From NCBI GenBank assembly GCA_949126835.1, contig OX421498.1, positions 35,371,799 through 35,435,798 of the forward strand: a stretch of DNA of 64,000 nt. The letters run 5' to 3'. The stretch's first letter is position 1. Each line of letters starts with the position of its first letter. A model generated the notes under the pieces. That model did no database searches. It worked only from the letters and a program-made list of their open reading frames with translations, and had not been told where the DNA came from. The position numbers were made by a program, and so were the translations under genes. The DNA is from Anisus vortex. Its lineage: Eukaryota > Mollusca > Gastropoda > Planorbidae. Positions 35,731 to 46,700 of this stretch are shown one piece after another.

Positions 35731-37521
35731 TAGAGACCGACCGATATTCGGTTTCGGCTTCGGTTTCGGAGCCGAAAATAGGCAAAAAAACTTTTTCGGC
35801 GTGGATTCGGATTCGGCCGAAGACAAAAGGTTAGTTTTCGGTTTGTTTACGATTTCGGTCATCAGCCGAATATCTATTTTAACTTTCAAAGTTCAAAATG
35901 CTACGCTAGTGTTGCATCTATTAAGCTTACTCTACTTATTGATACTTTCATTTAGTTAAACTGTTGTGAATTAATCTGTGTGAAGTAGGGATGTTTAACG
36001 AAAACCGGGAGGAAATCATTCATAATGGTGTCCCACGATTTATTTATCTTTTTATCTGAAAAAATATTTTGAAACCCTGTTTGATTAGCACAAAACAATT
36101 CCTTAACATTATATTAGAAAAATCTACAGAAAAAATTTTGGAACAACCAAAGATAAAGATGGATTGAGGATGCGCACCAACAGAGAGATCTATTAGCTAT
36201 ATGAAGACCCTACTATTGTGGCCGAAATAAAAAAGGGCAGACTACGCTGGACAGGTCACCTGGAACTAATGCCTAACAGCAGAGGAGCAAAAGTGATATA
36301 TGCTCAGAAGCCCAGAGAAAAACGACCCAGACTGAGATGGTTAGACAATGTTGAGATGGATCTGCGACAGATCGGGGTACAGGCCTGGAAAAAGAAGGCA
36401 ATGGATAGGTCCGAGTGGAAGGAGGTGGTGAGGCAGGCCAGAGTCTTCCATGGGCTGAAGCGCCAGAGATGATGATTGATTAACACAAAACAATTCCCTA
36501 ACATTATATTCCTAGTTGTCGGTACAGACATTTGATCTACGTATTCGAAAACAAACAGAAATGGAATTTCTAAACTGATGCTGAACGCTCCCAAAACAGA
36601 CAAACAGACCGATAGACGTTAGGTTGCGAGATACTTGGACATCAAAAGGAGGACATAGAGAGACAAAAAGAATGACATATTTAGTGTTTCACAATCCACA
36701 ATCAGTTCAGTTTTATTACATTAGCTGTCAATAATTGTATATTAGTAAAACTGACCCAACATTTTATTTAATGTAGACTGAGAAGCAGCTTGGGCAATTA
36801 AAAAAACTACTTTGCAGAACATGTAAGGTTCTTTTCTAAAACGGTTTATTTTCTTGCCGGACGTCTGTCAACCCTAGATAGATTCTGGTGTGTCTGGGAT
36901 TTTATTCATTTTCTACAAATATTATTTTAATGAGTGTAACATATAGATCTAACATCCAATGATTTATATTATAATTATAAAGGTCTAAATTCATGACACT
37001 GCAGCTTTTGACTTCTGCTAATACAAAATCAACTAAGTTTTTTTTCAAAGATTTCACCACGTTATAAGGATCAATGGTCCTTCGTATTATTTTTATATCA
37101 TAATCAATGCAAATTTGTCTTTTCCAAACTATAACTTACTTTGCCAGGGGGCGGAGAGGGGGGAACAGAAAATGGGTAAAAATGGGATATTTAGAAACGT
37201 AAAAAGGTGTTGAGAAAAAAAAAGGATATTAACATCCCTAATGTGAAGTAGAAGACTGAGATAATAATAACAACGGATTATTTAATCTCTCCAAAGAATG
37301 GTTTACTCAAATAGTGTACCCATAAACTAGTTAATATTACACATAAATGTGCAGCCTTTTTAAATAATTTGTTTCGCACTTTCGGTTTATTTTTCGGTTT
37401 CGGCCGAAGTTGTAGTTAAACTTTTGGTTTCGGCTTCGGTTTCGGCCCAAAGTCACTGTACAATATTCGGTATGGTTTCGTTTTCGGCCGAAACTAAAAA
37501 TTTGATTTCGGTCGGTCTCTA
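35731..37521. mobile_element. hAT-type transposon, 1.8 kb, with perfect 8-bp duplication
   Basis: The left end is tagagaccgaccgat and the right end gtcggtctcta, a perfect inverted repeat of at least 12 bp starting TAGAG. The octamer gtgtaaac flanks exactly (35723-35730 and 37522-37529). Subterminal regions are built of 'ttcggtttcggcttcgg' repeats on both sides (35748-35775, 37375-37450). No intact transposase is seen; an unrelated LINE fragment lies inside. Probably non-autonomous and old. Confidence 0.88.
36160..36476 (+). pseudogene. Non-LTR reverse transcriptase C-terminus remnant (family 3) inside hAT
   Basis: The plus strand reads REIY-stop-LYEDPTIVAEIKKG, then RLRWTGHLELMP, RPRLRWLDNVEMDL and WKEVVRQARVFHGL. 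This is the familiar end of Jockey/RTE-like reverse transcriptases. One in-frame TAG near 36193. It ends with 'gatgatgattgatt'. Confidence 0.75.
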
Positions 37522-37628
37522 GTGTAAACCCCAGCGAATGGCTGGATGGGACAGCCAACGAGGTTAAGGCGAGGTTAAGGCGAAGTCACATACTCCCTGC
37601 CAGAGAGGAGCAGCTCCCAACGAAGTCG

Positions 37629-37780
37629 GAGTTCCATTAACGTTTATTATATACTCGCTGGGGGAGGTGGAAGCCCGGTTTAACCAAATTGTCCACTAAT
37701 AGCCGCGTACAAAATAGACGCTTAAAAAAAAGGTCCCCCTGTTATGTAGGCGAGAGTGTTTCAAACGATACAGGGATGCG
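37629..37780. repeat. Direct repeat flanking hAT, right copy
   Basis: Counterpart of 35456-35625, with 'gttccattaacgtttattat' and 'gttatgtaggcgagag'. Confidence 0.8.
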
Positions 37781-37889
37781 ACAGGTATATCTCGTAGCCT
37801 CTCTTTAGTACTTTACACTTTGCTTAGGTCTTAAAGGGAAGGGGTGTACCAGAGACATTTTCTATAATAGCAGGAAAAAGTACTTTAAA

Positions 37890-38000
37890 AAAAAAGTGAT
37901 CCCATAAGTCCCAAATGATCCATAGGAATGGTCAAGCAGCGTTCACCAATTCTGTGGCCACGGCATACTAGGGGATTGCGTGACCAGCACAATGTGTTTT
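37890..38000 (-). mobile_element. SINE-1 3' part
   Basis: Minus-strand match: 'aagcagcgttcaccaattct', 'gtggccacggcatactaggg', 'gaccagcacaatg'. Confidence 0.7.
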
Positions 38001-38087
38001 GTGTCAGAAATGTTTTGAAAATAATTATTTCCATAACTTTTGGATGCACACACTTTTTAAGTTTTTGTGTATATATGTATGCGTAAT

Positions 38088-38536
38088 CTATATATATAAA
38101 AAGATCGTGTTTTTGTCCCCACTAATCCCCATTGGTCAATTTGAAAACACGTGAGTTTGTGTCACTGAACTATTTAGGCCTAGGTCTATATACTGTCTAA
38201 TAATTTTTCAGATCGGACATGTGCCTTCCCTAGCTAAGTGGTTAACGTATCGGACGGATATGAGTGCGACCCGGGTTCAATTCTTCAGTTAGACTATACC
38301 TTTTTTTTTCTACAATTTTTTTTAATCTACGGGCAATTTAGATTTTTGTTAAAAAAAAATACTTGCCTATTTTTTTTACCCGACTGCAATATTTATTTTA
38401 AATCTTTCCTAAAAGTATTCAGTAAAAAATTTATAGCTTTCTTTTAATTGTAGTTTATACAATTTTTATCTTCACTTTATACAGTCTTTTTTTACTTTTT
38501 TTTTTCACCCGGGCAACGCCGGGCAATGTAGCTTGT
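38088..38536 (+). mobile_element. Helitron-like non-autonomous element
   Basis: The 5' end tctatatatataaaaagatc and the 3' end cacccgggcaacgccgggca followed by 'atgtagcttg' match the common animal Helitron layout: a TC start and a GC-rich 3' hairpin (cccgggcaacgccggg) close to a CTAG-like end, here CTTG. No inverted repeats at the ends. Carries a tRNA-like segment. Confidence 0.65.
38226..38300 (+). other. tRNA-like (A/B box) segment inside the Helitron-like element
   Basis: 'cctagctaagtggttaacg' resembles an A box and 'cccgggttcaattcttc' a B box, with tRNA-like spacing. Acceptor-stem pairing is not evident, so this is a tRNA-derived or SINE-derived piece and not a tRNA gene. Confidence 0.5.
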
Positions 38537-39197
38537 CCTTAATATAAATATAGTGATTTCGTGACATCCGATTCAACTCATGGCATCTGATCCCCCCCCC
38601 CCCCCACGTTCCTCCTTCCTTTCAAGGACACTCTTTAAGAAATAATTGTGAGCAAAAATATATATATATAAGTAAGGATTAGAAATTACTTTTAGTAATG
38701 AAACCTCGGTCCTACTCGCTTGCTCGCGTCTCCTCCCTTCCCCCCTCCCCCGGGCTCAATTACGTTACGTGCCCCTTGCCCATTATGCTCACTTACGTCT
38801 ATAACTAAGTTATGAAATAAAAGAACTTGTCAGTTTTAATGACATTTTGTCAATGGTATGTCCTGTTCTTTTTTTAGTTTCTATAGTTCTATTCTTGCCT
38901 GATTAAATAAAAAAAAAGTTAGTTTTTTTTTTTTTCTAATAATAAGCACCGACAAAACGGAGAAGAAGAATAAATATAGTAATTACATATCACTTGTTAG
39001 GTCGTATGACCTTTAGAGGACTCTTACAACTGAATGGGACCTTTTTTAGAATAAAGAGACCACTACCAACCCCCACCCACCCACTACGCTTCAGCCTTAA
39101 TTTCTCACGGCTTGAACATGTGCTTCTGTATTATGCAGGATAAAAGTACACGATCCGATTATATTCTGATCTGAGCGTTTCCAATATATAAGTTAAG
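38537..39197. other. Intergenic DNA, no gene seen
   Basis: Contains poly-C (38593-38606), a short TA repeat (38660-38672), a C-rich block (38735-38752) and poly-T (38919-38932). Confidence 0.5.
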
Positions 39198-39447
39198 CAC
39201 CCTTCGGACCAAACTGATCATAGGGCTGGTGAAGCAGCGTTAATCAGGGGCCACGGCATACTAGGGGATGTGGGGCCAGCACAATGCCCAGCCTTTACTT
39301 TACACCAACTAATGTCAGGTACCCATCAGAGCTGGGTAGACTCAGGGACACCTTTAAGTCCCGGGAAAAAATCCTAGCCTCCACCAGGATTCGAACCCAG
39401 AACCTTCGGAACACCGGTCGAACGTGCTGTCGCTCGGCCACCTCACC
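39198..39447 (-). mobile_element. SINE-1, nearly full-length copy
   Basis: Minus strand: A box region 'gaggtggccgagcgacagca', B box 'ctgggttcgaatcctgg', 'gaggctaggat', 'acccagctctgatgggtacc', 'gacattagttggtgtaaagt', 'tagtatgccgtggcccc' and the 3' end 'accagccctatgatcagttt'. About 250 bp; the best copy for defining the family. Confidence 0.88.
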
Positions 39448-39539
39448 TCCTTCCAATGTGCAAGTCTATCTAAATAGAATACAGGACGAGCCTTCTGTCT
39501 CTTGAGTCCAGGACCGTAACGATGTTCAGGGATGAGTCA

Positions 39540-39955
39540 TGGGAGAGGGGAGGGCACACCAAGAGCCTGTCCTAGACTAGCCACCCCGCGGCATGCCGAT
39601 AAGGCGTGCAGCCTAACATATGGTACGCCACTGCAGTACATGCGCTACACTTTACTCTCCAACCCCCCCCCCTTCTGCAAAATTCCCCTCAGATAATTAT
39701 CGTGGTGGCTCGCCCGTATACATGCTCGGTCGCCTGGTAGCACAAATCCCAGACTATAGGTCTGGACATCCAGCCACCAGGACGGGGTTGAGGCGGGCTG
39801 TTGCGCTAATTTCTTCCTCCCCACCGAGTCTCGAAGCAATGATCCTTGACCCGCAACAGGGTCGGTCCACCATGCGTACGCCCACCGGTGTGCTCTTAAT
39901 GTAATGTAAGTGGTGTCCACTCTTTGCCAGCGATGAAGCCCATGGGTACATTATA
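39540..39955. mobile_element. Dispersed repeat DR-1, copy 2 (unclassified)
   Basis: Block-by-block match to 17640-18055 ('gactagccaccccgcggc', 'attatcgtggtggctcgc', 'gctaatttcttcctccccac', 'gcccatggg'). The open frames here overlap on both strands and are not supported as coding. Confidence 0.6.
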
Positions 39956-40659
39956 ATAGCAGATCCCTAAAAAAACAAAAGGATTTCCCCCAAAATCTTG
40001 ATCCAACACTGTTTGGCTATAATCACAACATATGATATAATATAATATAAGTAATATTTTAAATAAAGGACTGTGAGTGTCTCTCCCTATAAAGCAGTTG
40101 ATTACTTTCCTTCGACCTGCTTTTTTATAAATACCCTTACCTTCTTTACCAACTATTTCTGTTCTAAAGCAGGTACTCTGCAGGTACTCAATACCTGCAA
40201 AAATATGTGAATATTATACACGTGCGTGTGTGTTGGTGATATAAAACGTCTTCTTTATCGTACTGAGGAGACCTAGTTAGAAGAGTAAAAAGTCCACAAT
40301 TGTGGGTGATTTGACAACGAATGTTCTGGGATCAGCATTTGTGTATTAACAGTTTATAACTATGGTTTTAAACTGTCGTGTGCTTGAAGCTTATCGTTCA
40401 AACTTTTGTTGACTCCACCAAATGGAAAAAAAGCTACACACACGAACATGTGTTAAAATAAATTGACATTCATTGTAAGATGTCAAGCTTATATCAATAA
40501 ACCCTAGACCCGATATCAACAAACAGTTTTAAAACGGGTTTGAAATGGAAGATAGATCAGATATCTTAATCATAAGTCATTCATAAGAAAGGCTAAGATA
40601 CTGCGTACATTTAAGAAGTTGTACACCTATAGATAACACTATATGAAAAGCACTATTTC
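39956..40659. other. Intergenic DNA, no gene seen
   Basis: AT-rich with no recognised family. Confidence 0.5.
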
Positions 40660-40745
40660 AGACAATGTTTGTTATTCACGAGTGACATTCTAGTATGGAA
40701 TGGGTTGCTTGAAATAATTATGAAAACCAACGAGTAAACATTATC
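40660..40745 (+). mobile_element. Family-1 LINE fragment, degraded
   Basis: 'gagtgacattctagtatgga' and 'atgggttgcttgaa' match the AWNGLPEQ-coding block of family 1. Confidence 0.5.
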
Positions 40746-40867
40746 TTGGTGAAAATACTTGTTTCCTAATCAAAGACTGTGTAGTCATTTCTAGCATAGG
40801 AAAGTTGTAAAATTTGTAACGCTCTTCTTTAAAGCTTTAATTACTAAACAAGAAAGTAAGGAAGTAT

Positions 40868-40952
40868 AGTACCCGTCGGACCAAATGAATGGTATGGTCG
40901 GTGAACCAGCGTTCGTCAGTTTCAGTGGCCACTGCATACTAGGGGATAGTGA
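40868..40952 (-). mobile_element. SINE-1 3' fragment
   Basis: 'gtacccgtcggaccaaatga', 'gaaccagcgttcgtcag', 'gtggccactgcatactaggg' on the minus strand. Confidence 0.65.
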
Positions 40953-41605
40953 CATCGAAATAGGAAAGGCATCGACAAAAACAGGTGAAAGAGGCTAACA
41001 CTAACACAGAAAGATGACAGGGATCAACATAGACAGGTGACATAGTTCAACATAGACAAGTGACGGAGGTCAACAAAAGAAGGAGATTTAGGGTGTTTGG
41101 TAGATCTATCTCCTTGTGGTAAAATTATTGTGGAAAAAAAACGACTTTTGGATTTTAAACTATGATAATGTTACTTTGGAAATAATATCAAACAGTTTAG
41201 TAGGCTACTAGAAATAGCTGCATTGAAGTAAATCAGCTTTTGTAAGGCATGCGATGGGCAGAGCAACGCACAGCCGTGGGATCGATCTGATGTATTTATT
41301 CCCGGCCTCGCTAATGTGGAAGAAGTTTACCTTATTAAGACCTTCTGACTTAAGAGTTACCTGATCACACACACACACGAGTTGTCAAAACAAAGATAGG
41401 TAATTCTTTACCTGCGTTAGCCCACGAGTTTATTGGTTAACTGTGAAAGATTGTTTAAAGATCCATGACAAATTCGCACAAATCAAGTCATTAAATGTCT
41501 GCAAACGATATTTAAACTTTTTAAAAAATATTTTTTTACGCGATTTTTTATTATTATCATAAAATATAGCATTTCGGCCATTGGCTTCACGGGGTTTCCA
41601 TCCCT
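40953..41605. other. Intergenic DNA, no gene seen
   Basis: A diverged short repeat ('caacatagacaggtgac') at 40985-41090 and (CA)n at 41369-41381. Confidence 0.45.
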
Positions 41606-41850
41606 AACCTATATAAACTAGATAGTTAGTTAGTATAAAAATAGAAAAGTACTTCAATAGAAAACTACTTCACTAGGTAGTTAGTTTGTATGGCTATAGA
41701 AAACTACTTCACTAGATAGTTTGCTGTGTATGGCTATAGAAAACAACTTCACCAGATAGTTTGCAGTGTCTGGTAGTATAAAACTACTTCATTAGATAGT
41801 TAGTTTGTATGTCAATAAAAAAAACTACTTCCTAGATAGCTTGCTTGTTA
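41606..41850. repeat. ~40-bp tandem repeat
   Basis: About six diverged copies of a 40-bp unit beginning 'aactacttcactagatag' and containing 'gtatggctatagaa'. Confidence 0.85.
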
Positions 41851-41891
41851 TGTTTTATATATAAAAAAGCAATTTAAACGTGCAGGCAGGC

Positions 41892-42112
41892 AATATCCTT
41901 TATGCAAGAACAAATGCATATAAATACTCTTTCTTCCCGAGTGCCATCCAGGCATGGAATGGGTTATCTGAACAATCTAGGAAAAGCAATAATTATTTAA
42001 CATCATTTAAAACACTAATAAATTGTAAGACTAGACTCAGAACATGGATGAGCGCATGACGCAAAATTCTTCTTTATAGAAGGAAAGTCTGTAATATACA
42101 AGATAAGATAAG
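41892..42112 (+). mobile_element. Non-LTR retrotransposon 3' end (family 1)
   Basis: 'tttatgcaagaacaaatgca' encodes the YARTNAY motif, followed by 'gcatggaatgggttatctga' (AWNGL), 'aacatcatttaaaacact', 'gatgagcgcatgacgca' and a (AAGATA)2 tail. Confidence 0.8.
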
Positions 42113-42272
42113 TATGTCTTGGAACTAATTTAGGACACAAGTATTTTGTTTCATTTCAAATGATTTAATGATGTGTTTACACAGATATTTAATTACCGAC
42201 GCCTTTTATACAGCTAAAAGACACATAAGTCTAGCTTTAATATAGTAAACGAGATCGTATCGCCATGTCTCC

Positions 42273-42973
42273 TGTTACGTTCCCTAATTTTGTCATTTTT
42301 GTTTTCTCCTGTGTCTACTGGAGTGTGCTGATTTCTTTTTATCTCCCCTGCACCCAGTATTGTTTTGTCTCCCTTTCTGTCCATTGTGTTGGTCACGCTT
42401 GACCGCACGCTGAAGAATGTTTTTTTTTAATTGATATTATTTTTCATTCTGTATTGTATGTACCGATAACCCGGTTTCCCTCGCTTGAGCACGAGGTTAT
42501 TTTTTTCTACTTGACACAGGGTGTTGTGTTTCTAGTCAGTCTTGTGACGAGCCTTGAGTCGACCGGTCTTCTGTATGTTTGAGTTTTCTGTGTGTGCTTT
42601 CACCTTTCCTTTGTACTTAGTGCTTTTCTTTGTAAGTAGTAATTAATATTAGATTATCTATTGTATTGTATTTTAGATTTGTATTATAATATTCCTGTGT
42701 ACTGTATTTTAGAGTTTGGATTTGTATTAGAATTTTCTTGTGTACTGTGTTGTAAATTATATATAGTCATCGTCTAATTCTTTATTAAATAACAAAGTAT
42801 TTTGTAAATCTTACATCTTGACTTTAGAGTATGTTTGTGTTGCGTTACGTTTTATTTACTTACTTAAAATAAAGAGTAGGAATATAGTTTATTCTTTTGG
42901 GGGTTAATGTAATATACTCTTCTCTTTATTACGTTGTAACGAGCCGTTCTACAAATTTAATTGATACGTAATA
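42273..42973 (+). repeat. 5' LTR (701 bp)
   Basis: Starts TGTTACGT and ends ACGTAATA. Contains a TATA-like ttatatatag (42757-42766) and AATAAA (42868-42873), likely promoter and polyadenylation signal. Differs from the 3' LTR at 42362 (T versus A) and in 'gtaggaat' versus 'gtagaaat' (about 42879). Confidence 0.95.
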
Positions 42974-42980
42974 AAGAAAT

Positions 42981-42998
42981 TGGGGTCCCGTCCATGAT
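42981..42998 (+). promoter_or_regulatory. Probable primer-binding site
   Basis: TGGGGTCCCGTCCATGAT begins 7 bp after the LTR and starts with TGG, complementary to a tRNA CCA end. It resembles tRNA-Pro-type sites; the tRNA assignment is an inference. Confidence 0.6.
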
Positions 42999-43173
42999 TT
43001 GATCTTGAACATTAATTAAATTTCATTAATTGATGTTAGTTAAACAATTTGACTAAATTTAATATTGAGTTAAAGGAGTTTTTGAAGTCAAGATTAAGAT
43101 ACCATTGTTTTATTGATCAAACTATTGTACAAAATTTGTTTTGTTGTACTTAAACTTTTTGTAAGATTTTAGC

Positions 43174-43776
43174 ATGGATATTCAGGCATTTTTATTGAAG
43201 CCTTCTGTTGAAAAGTTAGATACATGCAACCGTAAGGATCTGGTCGCTATTGCTAAACAATTAGGTTTAAAAGTAAAATCCAATGCTCTCAAAAAGGAAA
43301 TAAAAGATGCTATTGTTATCCATTATGTAGATGAAGATGTATTTCCAGAAGAGGCTTTAACAACAATTAGCCCAGATGAGAGCAAGGCTAGCTCATCCAA
43401 TATTGAATTACAAATCAAACTTAAACAAATGGAGATTGAATCTCAACTAGCTCTAAAAGATAAAGAAATAGCTCTAAAAGAGAAAGAAAAAGAGAAAGAA
43501 ATAGCTCTAGAGAAAATGCGATTAGAAAAAGAAATAGAATTAAAGAAAATAGAATTTAACTCTAATGTGAGACCAGATCCTTCTCCAACTGTCAGTCAGA
43601 CTGTTGAGGCAACAAAATTTTTAAGAATAGTCCCACGCTTTATTGAGACTAAAATTGATAACTATTTCCCACAATTTGAGCTTGCGGTGAAAAATTTCAG
43701 TGTGCCTGAAACTTTGTGGCCCACTTTGCTACAAACAGTTCTGACTGGCAGGGCTGCAGAAGTTTTTGTTCTTTGA
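43174..43776 (+). CDS. gag: Gag N-terminal part of the retrotransposon (200 aa)
   Basis: Starts at the first ATG after the leader. Residues 12-50 look like a SAP-like helical segment (KLDTCNRKDLVAIAKQLGLK). Residues 78-128 are a highly charged Lys/Glu coiled coil. From about 148 onwards (KFLRIVPRFIETKIDNYFP) the capsid fold begins. The frame closes at TGA 43774-43776 just after a five-T run (43763-43767), while the capsid sequence evidently continues one frame back in the following ORF. Gag proteins form the cytoplasmic particle that packages element RNA. Whether the shift is programmed or a mutation is open; its place in mid-capsid favours mutation. Confidence 0.85.
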   Translation: MDIQAFLLKPSVEKLDTCNRKDLVAIAKQLGLKVKSNALKKEIKDAIVIHYVDEDVFPEEALTTISPDESKASSSNIELQIKLKQMEIESQLALKDKEIALKEKEKEKEIALEKMRLEKEIELKKIEFNSNVRPDPSPTVSQTVEATKFLRIVPRFIETKIDNYFPQFELAVKNFSVPETLWPTLLQTVLTGRAAEVFVL

Positions 43777-46700
43777 CTATAGAACAACAGAAGGACTATC
43801 AGGTTGCTAAGCAATTAATTCTTAAGGCTTATGAGCTTGTGCCCGAAGCTTATAGACTTCAGTTCAGAGACTATCGCAAACTGGATGGCCAAACACACGT
43901 GGAATTCCTGCGAGAAAAGGAACGACGCTTGGAAAGATGGCTCACCTCAAGAGAGATCGGCAACGATTTTGCGAAGCTCAAGAACATAATCTTGATGGAA
44001 GAGTTTAAGAATTGTGTACGGCTGGACGTCCGGACGCATTTAGCTGACCGTGGCGAGGAAGGTGTGCACAAGGCTGCAGTGTTAGCCGATGACTTTGTCG
44101 TATCGCATCGATTTGTAAAACTCCCGTCAGATGTCAAGCAAAAACAATCTAAAGTGCATGAACCGACTGCTAGTACATCCACTCAAAGTAGCAGTACAAC
44201 TGAAAGAAAATCTAGCACTGTGAAAGAATCTTGCTCCTACTGCAAGAAAGAAGGCCACAAATTAGATGACTGCTGGAAGTTGAAGAGGAAGAATGAAAAG
44301 GCTCCCTCAAAAGTCAGTGCATGTACTGTGCATTGGTCTCCCAAGTCTACATCCACTTCAGCAGTTAGTGATAAAGCTGGTAAGAAAGACTCGAAGCAAA
44401 CAGCTTTTGAATCTTCAAGTGCATCGACTCATAGCGTCCAAGACTCGTCGAATACATCATTACGATGTTCTACTAACTCCGTAGAGAGTTTTCCAAACAC
44501 ATCATTACGATGTTCTACTGACTCCATAGAGAGTTTTCCAACTACATCTTCCAGATGTTTTACTGACTCAAGAAAGAGTTTTCCTCATACATCCACCCGA
44601 TGTTCTATTGACTCCCACAAGAGTTTTACAAATACATCATCCAGATGTTCTCCTGACTCTAAAGAGAGTTTTTCAAATGCATCTTCTAGATGTTTCCCTG
44701 ACTCCATCAAGAGTTTGACCCAAGTCCAGATGTCTACATCAGACAACACTGATGTTTTGTTAGAGGATTTTAAGCCTTTCGTTTCGGAAGGATTTGTATC
44801 ACTACCAGGTGATTCTACCAGTCTACGACCTATTACCATTTTAAGAGACACAGGTGCATCGCAATCGTTACTTCTTGAGGGTATTCTGCCCTTGTCAGAA
44901 ACAACGACGACTGGGAAAAGCATCCTATTACGAGGCGTAGAGCTGGGTTGTATAAATGTGCCTCTACATTTTATTGAGATCAAGTCAGATCTTGTTTCTG
45001 GACCGGTGGTTGTAGGTGTCCGTCCAACATTACCGTTGGAAGGCATATCGCTGCTGTTGGGCAATGATTTAGCTGGTGGGAAGGTGATAGCCGAGCCCAT
45101 CGTCACTCGTGAACCGAATGTATCTGCAACACCAGAAGAAGACCAAGAAGTGTATCCAGCGTGTGCAGTGACTAGGTCAATGAGTCTAAAGACCTCCAAA
45201 GAAGAGAGTTCTACAAAAGCCCACAATAACTTTGATGATGTGGATCTTGAAACCACATTCTTCACTACATTAGAAGGAAATCAAACTTCAAGTTCTGACA
45301 AAACGGTATCAACTAGAGAACAGTTGATAGAGGAACAAAAGAGTGATCCAGAGCTCGCCAAACTCAGAGAAACCGCCATGTCACCACAAGAGGCTGAGCA
45401 AGAGTCTACAGGCTACTACCTAAATGATGATATGCTGTTTAGAAAATGGAAACCACCAGACGCATCCAATGATGAAGAGTGGAGACTGGTTCATCAGATT
45501 GTGGTACCCGAAAGATACCGTGCTGACATCATGAATATGGCTCATGACACACCAATGTCAGGACACCTCGGCATCCACAAAACATACCACAAGATAATGT
45601 CGCATTTCTTCTGGCCAAGACTGAGGAAAGATGTTGTCCGGTACTGCAGATCCTGTCACACATGTCAGATGGTGGGCAAGCCCAATCAAAAGATCCCCGT
45701 CGCTCCTCTAAAGCCGATTCCAGCCTTCGAAGAACCTTTCAGTCGAGTACTAATTGACTGTGTTGGCCCTCTTCCAAGGACTAAAGCCGGCCATCAATAC
45801 ATGTTGACAATTATGTGTGCCTCTACCCGTTTTCCGGAGGCGATTCCTCTAAGGAATATCAAGGCCCCGAACATTGTGAAGGCATTGACAAAATTCTTTA
45901 CACTATTTGGTCTACCGAAGTCCATTCAATCGGACCAAGGAACTAATTTTACGGCCAACCTGTTTAAACAAGTGATGGACCAACTGGGAATAAAACACTG
46001 CATGTCGAGTGCATATCATGCCGAGTCACAAGGAGCTCTTGAACGCTTCCATCAGACGCTTAAGAACATGATCCGAACCTTCTGCCATGAACATGAAAAA
46101 GACTGGGATGAAGGAATCCACATGCTGCTGTTTGCGACCCGTGAATCTGTCCAAGAGTCCTTAGGATTCAGTCCCTTTGAGCTTGTGTTTGGTCATTCGG
46201 TTCGCGGCCCATTGAAATGCATCAAAGAAACGTGGATGTCACCGACAGCCACGGTAGGATTGTTAGAACATGTTTTGAAATTTAAAACTAGGCTTCGTGA
46301 GGCTTTCCTTTTAGCACAATCTAACCTAAAACAAAGCCAATCCCACATGAAGAGCTGGTATGACAAAAAGGCTCGAGCTAGAGAGTTTTCCCCAGGGGAC
46401 AAGGTACTGGTATTTTTACCCATACCAGGTCAACCGCTCCAAGCTAGGTATTTTGGTCCCTATGAAGTGGAGTCCAAAATTAGTGACTTGAATTACAGTA
46501 TAAAAACCCCTGATAGGAGAAAGAAAAAGCAACTGTGCCATGTAAATATGTTAAAGGCATATGTCAGTAGAAATTCAGAAATAGACAGCAAGAAGGTATC
46601 TGACCCGATACCATGTAGTTTAAATGTAACCCCTGTGGTCCCTCAGGATATTGTAAAGGAAAAATTTGGTCAATATAAATTACCAAATTCCTATATCCTT

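Noticed and set aside
38226..38300. tRNA gene
   Set aside because: A/B-box-like motifs are present, but no acceptor stem or clear anticodon arm; better seen as a tRNA-derived segment of a mobile element.
44585..45265. 226-codon minus-strand ORF inside the retrotransposon
   Set aside because: Shadow of the intact plus-strand polyprotein.
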